Shown: piece by piece, positions 37,932 to 45,501 of the stretch
Numbering within the stretch: position 1 is the stretch's first letter
How the letters are laid out: every line of letters begins with the position of its first letter
From: Leifsonia sp. Root4
GTDB lineage: Bacteria > Actinomycetota > Actinomycetes > Actinomycetales > Microbacteriaceae
Direction: 5' to 3'
DNA: 64,000 bases
NCBI RefSeq assembly: GCF_001425085.1
Contig: NZ_LMDN01000001.1
Span: forward strand, 1,080,550 to 1,144,549
The notes under the pieces: generated by a model
Seen by the model: the letters and a program-made list of their open reading frames with translations, nothing else
Told to the model about the DNA's origin: nothing
Databases searched by the model: none
Program-made: the position numbers and the translations under genes

Positions 37932-39406
37932 AGCTGCACGCACACATTCGTGGGTTCGGTGTAGAACTCGATCGAGTGCTGACCGCCTTCGCGCCCGATG
38001 CCAGAAAGACCGGTTCCGCCGAAGGGACTGCGGAGGTCACGCAGGTACCAGGTGTTCACCCACGACATCCCGACCCGCATGCGCTGCGCGACCCGGTGGC
38101 CCCTGGCCAGATCGCTGGTCCAGGTCACGGCGGCCAGACCATACTCGGTGTCGTTGGCCAGCGCGATCGCCTCGTCCTCAGTGTCAAAGGGGATCAGCGC
38201 GGCGACCGGCCCGAAGACCTCTTCACGCACCGCGCGGTGCGAGTTGTCGAGCCCTGTCCACAGCGTCGGCTGAATCCAGGAGCCGGAGTCGAGGCCGTCG
38301 CCGAGCGTCGGGATGCCGCCACCGGCGAGCACCGTGGCGCCCTCGGCCCTGGCGAGCTCGAAGTACGAGAGCACCTTCTCGCGATGAGCCTGCGAGATCA
38401 GCGGACCCGTCGTCGTCGCCGGATCGCCTGGACGGCCGAGGCGCAAGCGACCGGCGTGTTCGGCAAGGCCGGCGGCCACGTCGTCGAAGACCGCCCGCTC
38501 GACGTAGATCCGCTCGGTGCACAGACACACCTGTCCGGTGTTCAGGAACGTCGAGCGGGCAAGCCCTGCGATGGCGGCGTCGAGATTGGCATCGGCGAAG
38601 ACGACGGCCGCGTTCTTGCCGCCGAGCTCGAACGAGACGGGGCGCACGCGCGGGGCCACGGCCCGCATGATGGCGGAGCCGGTCGAGGATTCGCCGGTGA
38701 AGGTGACGCCGTCGATTCCGGGATGCGCAGTGAGGTACCCACCGGCCGAGCCCTCGCCGAAGCCGTGCACGACGTTGACCACGCCGGGCGGGACGCCGGC
38801 CTCGCTGAGAATCTCAGCGAGGAGCGTCGCGGATGACGGAGTTTCCTCAGACGGTTTGACCACCACGGTGTTGCCGGAGGCCAGCGCCGGGGCGAGCTTC
38901 CAGGTGAGGAGCAGGAGCGGCAGGTTCCACGGGACGATCACCGCGACCACGCCGAGCGGCTTGCGAATGGCATAGTTCAGTGCGCTTCGCCCATCGGGAA
39001 GCTCGGTCAGGTACGAGTCGAGGCCCGCCGCCGAGACGGTGTCGGCGAAGGAGCGGAAGTTCGCAGCGGCCCTGGCGACATCGAGGTCGCGAGCGAGCGC
39101 CTCCGGCTTGCCGGTGTCACCGACCTCAGCCGCGACGAGTTCGGCGGAACGGCGATCGATCGTGTCGGCGATCCGGCGCATGATCTGCGCGCGCTCCCCG
39201 ACCGACATCCGCCCCCACGGGCCTTCGAGCGCTGCGCGGGCCGCGGCGACAGCACGCGCGACCTCCTCGGGGCCGGCTTCGTGCACCTCGCCGATGAGCG
39301 AGCCGTCGATGGGGTTGAACTTGTCGAAGGTGCGCACGCCGTCAACGAACTCACCGCCGATGAAGTTGCGGATCTGGCGCGGCTGCGTCGACGCTGAGGG
39401 AGACAT
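37928..39406 (-). CDS. nbaE: 2-Aminomuconate-6-semialdehyde dehydrogenase
   Basis: NAD+-dependent aldehyde dehydrogenase of 492 residues and first gene of the operon. VIVPWNLPLLLLTWKLAPALASGNTVVVKPSEETP is the cofactor region, FELGGKNAAVVFADA holds the general base Glu, and the nucleophile lies in NTGQVCLCTERIYVE. The CLC pair and overall pattern are those of 2-hydroxymuconic/2-aminomuconic semialdehyde dehydrogenases (DmpC/AmnC/NbaE). The operon's deaminase and ACMSD decide for the amino substrate. The promoter is shared with a divergent LysR gene. Confidence 0.92.
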   Translation of the reverse strand: MSPSASTQPRQIRNFIGGEFVDGVRTFDKFNPIDGSLIGEVHEAGPEEVARAVAAARAALEGPWGRMSVGERAQIMRRIADTIDRRSAELVAAEVGDTGKPEALARDLDVARAAANFRSFADTVSAAGLDSYLTELPDGRSALNYAIRKPLGVVAVIVPWNLPLLLLTWKLAPALASGNTVVVKPSEETPSSATLLAEILSEAGVPPGVVNVVHGFGEGSAGGYLTAHPGIDGVTFTGESSTGSAIMRAVAPRVRPVSFELGGKNAAVVFADANLDAAIAGLARSTFLNTGQVCLCTERIYVERAVFDDVAAGLAEHAGRLRLGRPGDPATTTGPLISQAHREKVLSYFELARAEGATVLAGGGIPTLGDGLDSGSWIQPTLWTGLDNSHRAVREEVFGPVAALIPFDTEDEAIALANDTEYGLAAVTWTSDLARGHRVAQRMRVGMSWVNTWYLRDLRSPFGGTGLSGIGREGGQHSIEFYTEPTNVCVQL

Positions 39407-39431
39407 GACTTCAGGCTAGGAGTCCGGGTCC

Positions 39432-39467
39432 ATGCCAACAAATGCCCTCTCTTGGCGCTGCCATGCC
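39432..39467. promoter_or_regulatory. Divergent promoter with phased ATGCC repeats (candidate LysR sites)
   Basis: The 83-base gap between the dehydrogenase start (39406) and lysR (39490) holds three direct ATGCC repeats at 39432, 39442 and 39463, 10 and 21 bases apart, so all on one helix face. LysR tetramers commonly bind phased sites in such divergent regions. Confidence 0.4.
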
Positions 39468-39489
39468 TATTCGGCTATAGTCCGATTCT

Positions 39490-40464
39490 GTGAGCACTGA
39501 CCGCCTCCTTGACGGACGCTTGAAGATCCGACACCTCGTCCTCGTCATCGCCATCGCCGACGAGGGCACGCTCGTGCGTGCGGCTGCCTCGCTTCACATC
39601 ACCCAGCCGGTCGTCACCCGCGGCTTGCGCGAAGTCGAGGAGCTGCTCGGGGTGCCGCTCTTCGACCGACTTCCACGCGGCGTCGCGCCGACCCAGTATG
39701 GGCACTCGTTCATCGCACGCGCCCGCTCCGTGCTCGCCGAACTGCGCATTGCGGACGAGGAGGTGCGCCTGCTGCAGTCTGGCCGGCTCGGCACCGTCAC
39801 CGTCGGCACCCACCTCGCCGGCTCGAATCTGCTGCTGCCGCGCGCCATCGCCGGACTCAAGGCCGAGCACCCCCGGCTGACCGTGGTCGTGCGCGAGGGC
39901 ACGCCAGACACACTCCAACAGCTGCTGCTCGCCGGCGACCTCGATCTCACGGTCGGCCGACTCTCGTCGACCGTGCCGGTGCGGCTCGTGCAGGAACGAC
40001 TCCACCACGAGCCGATCCGGCTCGTCGCGCGCGTCGGGCATCCCGTGCACGGTCGCTCGAAGATCTCCCTCGCCGATCTCGTCGACTTCCCGTGGATCTT
40101 CCCGGTCGCACAGACCGCCCTGCGTGCCGAGCTCGAAGCCGTGTTCTTCCACGAAGGGCTCCCCCTGCCTGCGGACCGGGTCGAGTGCACCTCGATGCTG
40201 ACCCTGCGCAATCTTCTGGTGTCAACCGACGTCATCGCCGCATTGCCGATGTTCATCGCGGTCGACGACCGGGAGCTGGGCATCCTCCCGACCCCGCTGA
40301 GTTCCATTCGACGCGCCGTGGGTGTCACGCTGCCCAAGGATCGCGCGCCATCACCGGCGGCGGCGGCGCTGCTGGGGCACCTACGCGAAGAGGGAGCGCG
40401 GCTCGCCGAGCTCGAACGCGAGATCGCGCAGTCCGAGCTCGCGGCCGCGACTGCTCAGCGCTGA
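39490..40464 (+). CDS. LysR-family transcriptional regulator of the 3-hydroxyanthranilate operon
   Basis: Regulator of 324 residues with GTG start, divergent from the nine-gene operon. The N-terminal helix-turn-helix reads LVLVIAIADEGTLVRAAASLHITQPVVTRGLREVEELLGVPLFDR, of the GbpR-like subgroup (ITQPVVTRGL instead of the more common ITQSALSRQI). The ligand domain starts near residue 95 (GTVTVGTHLAGSNLLLPRAI). A pathway intermediate such as 3-hydroxyanthranilate or 2-aminomuconate is the likely inducer. The gene is convergent with the aspartate-dehydrogenase-like gene, 13 bases apart. Confidence 0.9.
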   Translation: MSTDRLLDGRLKIRHLVLVIAIADEGTLVRAAASLHITQPVVTRGLREVEELLGVPLFDRLPRGVAPTQYGHSFIARARSVLAELRIADEEVRLLQSGRLGTVTVGTHLAGSNLLLPRAIAGLKAEHPRLTVVVREGTPDTLQQLLLAGDLDLTVGRLSSTVPVRLVQERLHHEPIRLVARVGHPVHGRSKISLADLVDFPWIFPVAQTALRAELEAVFFHEGLPLPADRVECTSMLTLRNLLVSTDVIAALPMFIAVDDRELGILPTPLSSIRRAVGVTLPKDRAPSPAAAALLGHLREEGARLAELEREIAQSELAAATAQR

Positions 40465-40477
40465 CGACCGGCCGCGG

Positions 40478-41242
40478 TCAGCCGAAGCAGAGCCCAGGGC
40501 GGCCGCCCACGTGCATCATCAGCGAATGAACGATCGCATCCGGCATCTCGGAGCCTGACACCCCAAGCATGGGCTGGCTCTTGGTCACTCGCAGCGTGCC
40601 GCCGTCCTCGCCGATCGCCTCGAACTCGAGGGTGGCGAATGTCTGAGACGGATCGCTGATGAGCACGGCTCTGCTGGCATCGAGCCCGGCCGTGGCCAGG
40701 GCGAACGTCACCATCGCGTTGACATTGCGCGGATACCGCGCAGCGATGCCGCGCACCGCGCCGTCGTAGAGAACCGAGACCGCCGTGGAATCGGCGGGGG
40801 GCGGTTCGAAGGCATGCGGCGGCTTCACGAAAGTGATGGATGCGCTCCGCCAGGTCGACGGCCGGCCGGCGAGCGCCTCGAGGCCGGCGAGAGCGCCGTA
40901 CGGGACGACGATACGCCTTCCGTGCCGCCGGGCGGTGGCAATGAGATTCTCGCGCTGGCGGTCATCGACCAGAGCTCCGGCTGACACGACCATGAGGTCC
41001 GCGTGCTCCAGAATCTGCGCGCCGTGGTTCGCGATGATCTCGGGATGGGCTGCCTCAATCACGAGATCGGTGGCTCTCAAGTGAGCGGGCGTGAGCGCCG
41101 CTATCGCTGCGCCGTCCGGCCACGGCGCGTCGGGGATCGGCGTGCGAGTGAGTACGAATGACAGCTCAAGGCCGTCGGTGGCCGAAATGTGGTCCACCAC
41201 ATGCTTCCCGATGGCCCCAAACCCAATAACGCCGATTTTCAC
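40478..41242 (-). CDS. L-aspartate dehydrogenase-like protein (NadX family)
   Basis: Protein of 254 residues from the GTG at 41242 (longer frames lack the Rossmann start). VKIGVIGFGAIGKHVVDHI is the NAD(P)-binding loop. The DUF108 catalytic domain is seen as RYPRNVNAMVTFALATAGLDASRAVLISDP, and GPTYG-like loops are replaced by VPYGALAGLEALAG. Family members oxidise L-aspartate to iminoaspartate or act in the reverse, aminating direction. Here it is divergent from an LVIVD-repeat gene and next to an aminated-aromatic pathway, so a catabolic role on another amino acid is possible. I cannot tell which. Confidence 0.75.
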   Translation of the reverse strand: MKIGVIGFGAIGKHVVDHISATDGLELSFVLTRTPIPDAPWPDGAAIAALTPAHLRATDLVIEAAHPEIIANHGAQILEHADLMVVSAGALVDDRQRENLIATARRHGRRIVVPYGALAGLEALAGRPSTWRSASITFVKPPHAFEPPPADSTAVSVLYDGAVRGIAARYPRNVNAMVTFALATAGLDASRAVLISDPSQTFATLEFEAIGEDGGTLRVTKSQPMLGVSGSEMPDAIVHSLMMHVGGRPGLCFG

Positions 41243-41313
41243 GATCGTCCCCAATTCTCTTCCGTTCGACCCCCATCGGGGCTGATCCGGCCAGCGCATC
41301 TGACGGCACCCTG

Positions 41314-41341
41314 TTGACAGATTTTGGATTTTGGATACAGT
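41314..41341 (+). promoter_or_regulatory. Probable sigma-70-type promoter of the LVIVD-protein gene
   Basis: TTGACA at 41314-41319 is a perfect -35 box; TACAGT at 41336-41341 follows after 16 bases. The spacer holds a direct repeat ATTTTGG ATTTTGG and the word TGGATACAG, which resembles TGGATCCAG in the promoter of the ABC operon at 45467. Confidence 0.6.
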
Positions 41342-41385
41342 TTCTCTCAATTGCACTCTCACTTCAAGCCAAACCTGGAGGCGAC

Positions 41386-43005
41386 ATGGCCGGCTCTCCG
41401 TACGTGCCCGACGCGAAGAAATACGACCCCAAGGACTTCGAGCGTGTCGCTGGCGAGCCAGCCGATCCCGATCCCGCGAGTTGGGGCATGCAGCCGGACG
41501 GGTCATTCCTGCCTCCGGCGCATACGCCCTCTGTGCCGCGCGACGTCTTCGTCGACTGGCCAGGGCAGCTCCCCTACCGCGATCCAGCCACCTACGCGCT
41601 GAACGCGACCGCCGAAGCGTTCTACCCCATCGTCGTCAACACGAGCCATTCGTGGCAGGCGATCTACGACTGGGACGACCGTCGCTACATGCTGCACTAC
41701 GGCGGCGGAAATCGCTGGAACGTCTACGACATCACCGACCCGCGGGCGCTGACCATCGTCGACGAGGAGACTCTGCCGTGGACCGGTCCGAGCTTCGGCG
41801 CGGTGACGATCCAGTGGAACGAACAGCTCGGCAAGCACATCGCCATCCAGGCCAACGAGACCCCGAGGTACTTCCTCAACGGCCGCGTCGCCAACAAGTG
41901 GACCGACCCAACAGTCGAGGGCCAGCTCCACGACTGGGAGGGCCTGCGCGGATTCCGAGTGTTCGAGGTCAACGGCCCGACCCCGCGCGACTGGACGCTC
42001 CTCACCGAGGTCTCGACCGACCCGAACCACGGGCCGGACGAGATCCAAGAAGGCAACGGCGTCTTGGACCTGCCGGTGTACTACGGCGACAAGTACCTGT
42101 TCGTGGCCACCGCACCGGACAACACCTTCACCAACCAGCCGTACAAGACCACTCTGTGGGCCGCCGGCCACGCCGCATACGACGTCTCAGACCCGGCCAA
42201 CCCGGTGCACCTCTCCACCTGGTGGGTGCCGGGCAGCCGCGCCGGGGAGGAGGCGGATTCGCCGTATCTGGCGAACAATGAGCGCTGGAACAACAAGACG
42301 TCCTGGTTCGGCTCCAGGATGGGCATCTTCATGCCGCGGTCGGTCGAATCGGGGTGGAACTACGGCTACGCCGCGCAGGGTGGCCAGGGCTTCTTCGTCC
42401 TCGACGTGTCCGATCCCGCGAACATGCAGCACGTCGGATGGTGTGACCTCCCGGCGAGTGTGGCTGGCACGGAGGGCGACAACGTCGACACGACCCAGGT
42501 GGAGGAGACCGGCTACGTCTACGTCTCCGGGTACCCCATGAACACCGACTGCTACGAGCCCGCCAAGGAGATCTATCAGATCGACGTCAGCGACCCGACC
42601 CGGCCGACATTGGTCCGGACCCTGCCCCGCCCCATGCCGCCGGCCGAAGCGCCATTCACCGACTGGGCGCAGCGCCGCGGCTCCTTCGGGCCGAAGCGCT
42701 CGGGCTATTTCATCAACACCGGCACCCCGCACGGCGGCGTCATCCCCTACGCGTTCTATGCCGCTGGCCTCCAGATCTTCGATGTGCGCGATCCAGAAGA
42801 CCCGAAGGTCGGGGCATACTTCGTCCCACCGATGGGTCTGAAGGACGATGACGATCTCGCCGCGCCGGTCCACGGCATCTTCGTGGAGTGGGATCGAAAC
42901 CTGATCTGGGTGTTCGCCAACCACGGCATCTACGCCGTCTCGACGCCCCTGTTGGGCGAGCCGGTCGTCGGATTGCCTGCCGCCAGCTCCTCCGCCGCGG
43001 GCTAG
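41386..43005 (+). CDS. LVIVD-repeat beta-propeller-like protein of unknown function
   Basis: Protein of 539 residues started by ATG 41386 after GGAGG. No signal peptide or membrane helix is seen, so it is probably cytoplasmic. At least five LVIVD-type motifs of the form x-D-V-x-D-P are spread along it: WNVYDITDPRALTIVDE, AYDVSDPANPVHLSTWW, FVLDVSDPANMQHVGW, QIDVSDPTRPTLVRTL and FDVRDPEDPKVGAYFVPP. It is rich in Trp, Tyr and Pro, with few Cys. Such repeats form propellers in surface or metabolic proteins, but I do not recognise an enzyme family here. Divergent from the aspartate-dehydrogenase-like gene. Confidence 0.7.
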   Translation: MAGSPYVPDAKKYDPKDFERVAGEPADPDPASWGMQPDGSFLPPAHTPSVPRDVFVDWPGQLPYRDPATYALNATAEAFYPIVVNTSHSWQAIYDWDDRRYMLHYGGGNRWNVYDITDPRALTIVDEETLPWTGPSFGAVTIQWNEQLGKHIAIQANETPRYFLNGRVANKWTDPTVEGQLHDWEGLRGFRVFEVNGPTPRDWTLLTEVSTDPNHGPDEIQEGNGVLDLPVYYGDKYLFVATAPDNTFTNQPYKTTLWAAGHAAYDVSDPANPVHLSTWWVPGSRAGEEADSPYLANNERWNNKTSWFGSRMGIFMPRSVESGWNYGYAAQGGQGFFVLDVSDPANMQHVGWCDLPASVAGTEGDNVDTTQVEETGYVYVSGYPMNTDCYEPAKEIYQIDVSDPTRPTLVRTLPRPMPPAEAPFTDWAQRRGSFGPKRSGYFINTGTPHGGVIPYAFYAAGLQIFDVRDPEDPKVGAYFVPPMGLKDDDDLAAPVHGIFVEWDRNLIWVFANHGIYAVSTPLLGEPVVGLPAASSSAAG

Positions 43006-43024
43006 CCCGCCACGCCCCTCGACC

Positions 43025-43058
43025 GGTGCCGCCGCAGCGATGATTTCGCGGCGGCGCC
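43025..43058 (+). terminator. GC-rich hairpin after the LVIVD-protein gene
   Basis: GGTGCCGCCGC at 43025-43035 pairs with GCGGCGGCGCC at 43048-43058 (one G-T pair) around a 12-base loop, 20 bases after the stop. No T-tract follows. Confidence 0.6.
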
Positions 43059-43121
43059 GCTCAAGGACCCCCGAAGCGGCCGGAAGAATCAACCCTTGCC
43101 ACACGGTTGTTCCATGCGTAT

Positions 43122-43137
43122 TATTCCGAGCGGAATA
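43122..43137. promoter_or_regulatory. Candidate PadR operator
   Basis: TATTCCG-AG-CGGAATA, a perfect 7-bp inverted repeat, lies 33 bases upstream of the padR start in an otherwise AT-rich promoter (the only one nearby). Autoregulation of the padR-MFS pair is the likely purpose. Confidence 0.6.
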
Positions 43138-43169
43138 TTAATTTCCGCCGAAGAGACGAGGAATGGCCG

Positions 43170-43805
43170 ATGGCGCGACTCACACCGCTCGCAGTCTCCA
43201 CCCTGGCGCTGCTCGCCGAGCGCGAGATGCATCCGTACGAGATGTACCAACTGATGATCCGCCGCCGCGAGGACCGCGTGATCAAGGTGAGCGCCGGCTC
43301 GCTCTACCGGGCTGTTGAGCGGCTCGCATCCGACCGACTCATCGCCGCCAATGGGATTGAACGCGCAGGCCACCGCCCCGAGCGAACCGTCTACGCGATC
43401 ACGGATGCCGGCCGCGAGGCCCTGCGCGAAACGCTCGCCGAGATGCTGAGCACGCACGTCAACGAGTACCCCCAGTTCCCGGTCGCCATCCGCGAGGTGC
43501 GCAATCTGCCTGCACCCGATGTGGCGCGGCTACTCCGTGGCCGGCTTGCGGAGATCCGGGAGGCGATCCGATTCATGGACGCCGCCCTTGAACGCATCGC
43601 CGAGAAGGCGCTCGACCGCTACTTCGTGCTCGATGTGCACTACACCCGCGCCATGCTCGAGGCCGAGTCGCACTGGATTGCGCAGACGATCGGCGAGCTC
43701 GATTCCGGCGAACTGAGCTGGCCCGACGATCCGGCTGTGGCCGAGGCACCCGCCGCGGCATCCACCCATTCAGAAGCGTCGCCTGAGCCGCACAGCCGCG
43801 GTTGA
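43170..43805 (+). CDS. PadR-family transcriptional regulator
   Basis: Regulator of 211 residues from ATG 43170; the preceding in-frame codons overlap the operator region. The winged helix covers TPLAVSTLALLAEREMHPYEMYQLMIRRREDRVIKVSAGSLYRAVERLASDRLIAANG (residues 6-62), followed by the PERTVYAITDAGREAL wing. The C-terminal helical part (residues 95-185) is the Vir-type dimerisation domain, and the last 25 residues are disordered. It precedes an MFS drug exporter by 34 bases, the usual arrangement of PadR repressors with their pump. Confidence 0.92.
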   Translation: MARLTPLAVSTLALLAEREMHPYEMYQLMIRRREDRVIKVSAGSLYRAVERLASDRLIAANGIERAGHRPERTVYAITDAGREALRETLAEMLSTHVNEYPQFPVAIREVRNLPAPDVARLLRGRLAEIREAIRFMDAALERIAEKALDRYFVLDVHYTRAMLEAESHWIAQTIGELDSGELSWPDDPAVAEAPAAASTHSEASPEPHSRG

Positions 43806-43839
43806 GCGCACTCGCGCCTCCCAAGCAAGAAAGCCGTCT

Positions 43840-45339
43840 ATGAACCAGATCGCCAAACCGTGGCCCGCCCTCTGGGCGCTCGTCATCGGCTTCTTCATGA
43901 TCCTCCTCGACTCGACCATCGTGTCCATCGCGAACCCCGCGATCATGCGCGACCTCGACGCCGACCTCACCGCGGTCATCTGGGCGACGAGTGCGTACCT
44001 CCTCGCCTACGCCGTGCCGCTGCTCATCACCGGCCGTCTCGGCGACCGATTCGGGCCCAAACGCGTCTATCTCGTCGGCCTCGTGGTCTTCACCCTCGCC
44101 TCGCTCTGGTGCGGCCTCTCCGGCGACATCGGCATGCTCATCGCGGCGCGCGCGATGCAGGGTTTCGGAGCCGCGCTCATGACTCCGCAGACGATGGCGG
44201 TCATCACGCGGATCTTCCCGCCCACTCAGCGCGGTGCGGCCATGGGCCTCTGGGGAGCGGTCGCCGGTGTCGCGACACTGCTCGGACCGATCCTCGGCGG
44301 CCTGCTCGTCGATTCCCTCGGCTGGGAATGGATCTTCTTCGTCAACCTGCCCGTCGGAATCATCGCGTTCATCGCGGCCTTGCGCCTCGTGCCAAACCTC
44401 CCGACCCACTCCCACCGCTTCGACTGGCTGGGCGTCGCACTCAGCGCCATCGGTATGTTCCTCCTCGTCTTCGGCATCCAGGAGGGCGCACGGTACGACT
44501 GGGGCACGATAGTCGGCCCGATCACCGTCTGGGGCCTCATCATCTCGGGACTCGTCGTTCTCCTGGCCTTCGTGCTGTGGCAGCGATTCAACACGGCCGA
44601 ACCGCTGCTGCCACTCAGCCTGTTCGCCGACCGCAACTTCTCGCTCTCGAACGTGGCGATCTCCCTTGTGGGTTTCGCCATCACGGCGATGCCGCTGCCC
44701 CTCGCGTTCTACTTCCAGATCGCCCGCGGCCTCGAGCCGACGCAGGCCGCGCTCATGCTCGTTCCGATGGCCCTCATCTCGGGCGTGCTGGCCCCGCTGG
44801 TCGGCAGGTTCAGCGATCGCCTGGATCCGAAGTGGATCGCGTTCTCCGGCTTCTCGATCGTCACGCTCGCTCTCGGCCTGTACGTCGTGCTCATCACGCC
44901 GGATGTCGCGCTCTGGGTGCTCTTGCTGCCCTCCGCGCTGCTCGGCGTCGGCATCTCGGGCATCTTCGCCCCGCTCGCCTCGACCGCCACCCGCAACCTT
45001 CCACGGTCTCAGGCCGGCGCCGGATCCGGCGTCTACACCATGACCCGCCAGCTCGGCTCTGTGCTCGGTTCGGCGGCGATCGCATCGCTGCTGAATGCGC
45101 GCCTCGCGGCCGAACTCCCCGACGTTGACACGGCTGCGGGAGGCACGCTTCCCCCCTCGATCGCCGAGGGGTACTCGGCGGCGATGTCGCAGTCGCTCCT
45201 GCTCTCGGCGGTCACGTTCGGACTCTGTGCGCTCGTGGTGTTGTTCTTCGCGAAGCCCAAGGTCACCGTCGCCTGGGGCGATGCACCGAAAGATGCGACG
45301 GCTGCGCCCGTGTCGATTCCCGCCGGTTCCGAGCGATAG
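43840..45339 (+). CDS. MFS transporter, DHA2 (EmrB/QacA) family
   Basis: Drug:proton antiporter of 499 residues with 14 expected membrane helices. FFMILLDSTIVSIANPAIMRDL in helix 1 is the DHA2 signature, with GRLGDRFGPKRVYLVG as motif A and ARAMQGFGAALMTPQTMAVI in helix 4, then GPILGGLLVDSLGWEWIFFVNLPVG as motif C. It is the second gene of the padR operon, so its expression is probably induced by its own toxic substrate. The substrate is unknown; neighbouring aromatic-amine catabolism hints at aromatic compounds. Confidence 0.92.
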   Translation: MNQIAKPWPALWALVIGFFMILLDSTIVSIANPAIMRDLDADLTAVIWATSAYLLAYAVPLLITGRLGDRFGPKRVYLVGLVVFTLASLWCGLSGDIGMLIAARAMQGFGAALMTPQTMAVITRIFPPTQRGAAMGLWGAVAGVATLLGPILGGLLVDSLGWEWIFFVNLPVGIIAFIAALRLVPNLPTHSHRFDWLGVALSAIGMFLLVFGIQEGARYDWGTIVGPITVWGLIISGLVVLLAFVLWQRFNTAEPLLPLSLFADRNFSLSNVAISLVGFAITAMPLPLAFYFQIARGLEPTQAALMLVPMALISGVLAPLVGRFSDRLDPKWIAFSGFSIVTLALGLYVVLITPDVALWVLLLPSALLGVGISGIFAPLASTATRNLPRSQAGAGSGVYTMTRQLGSVLGSAAIASLLNARLAAELPDVDTAAGGTLPPSIAEGYSAAMSQSLLLSAVTFGLCALVVLFFAKPKVTVAWGDAPKDATAAPVSIPAGSER

Positions 45340-45465
45340 CGACGAGCGGTCAGAGGGCTGAGCCATAGCTTTTCTGATCGGACCGATGCCGATTCGCTCA
45401 GCGGGCCTGTGGGCCATTGCCCTGAACCGAGATCCGTGTTTTGCTTTCCCCCATCCCGGATCGAA

Positions 45466-45475
45466 CTGGATCCAG
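45466..45475. promoter_or_regulatory. Palindrome in the promoter of the ABC importer operon
   Basis: CTGGATCCAG is a perfect 10-base palindrome 26 bases upstream of the GTG start, followed by AT-rich AATACAAAAATTAG and the ribosome-binding site GAGGAG. A close relative, TGGATACAG, lies in the promoter at 41332-41340. Confidence 0.45.
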
Positions 45476-45501
45476 AATACAAAAATTAGAGGAGTCCGTC
45501 A

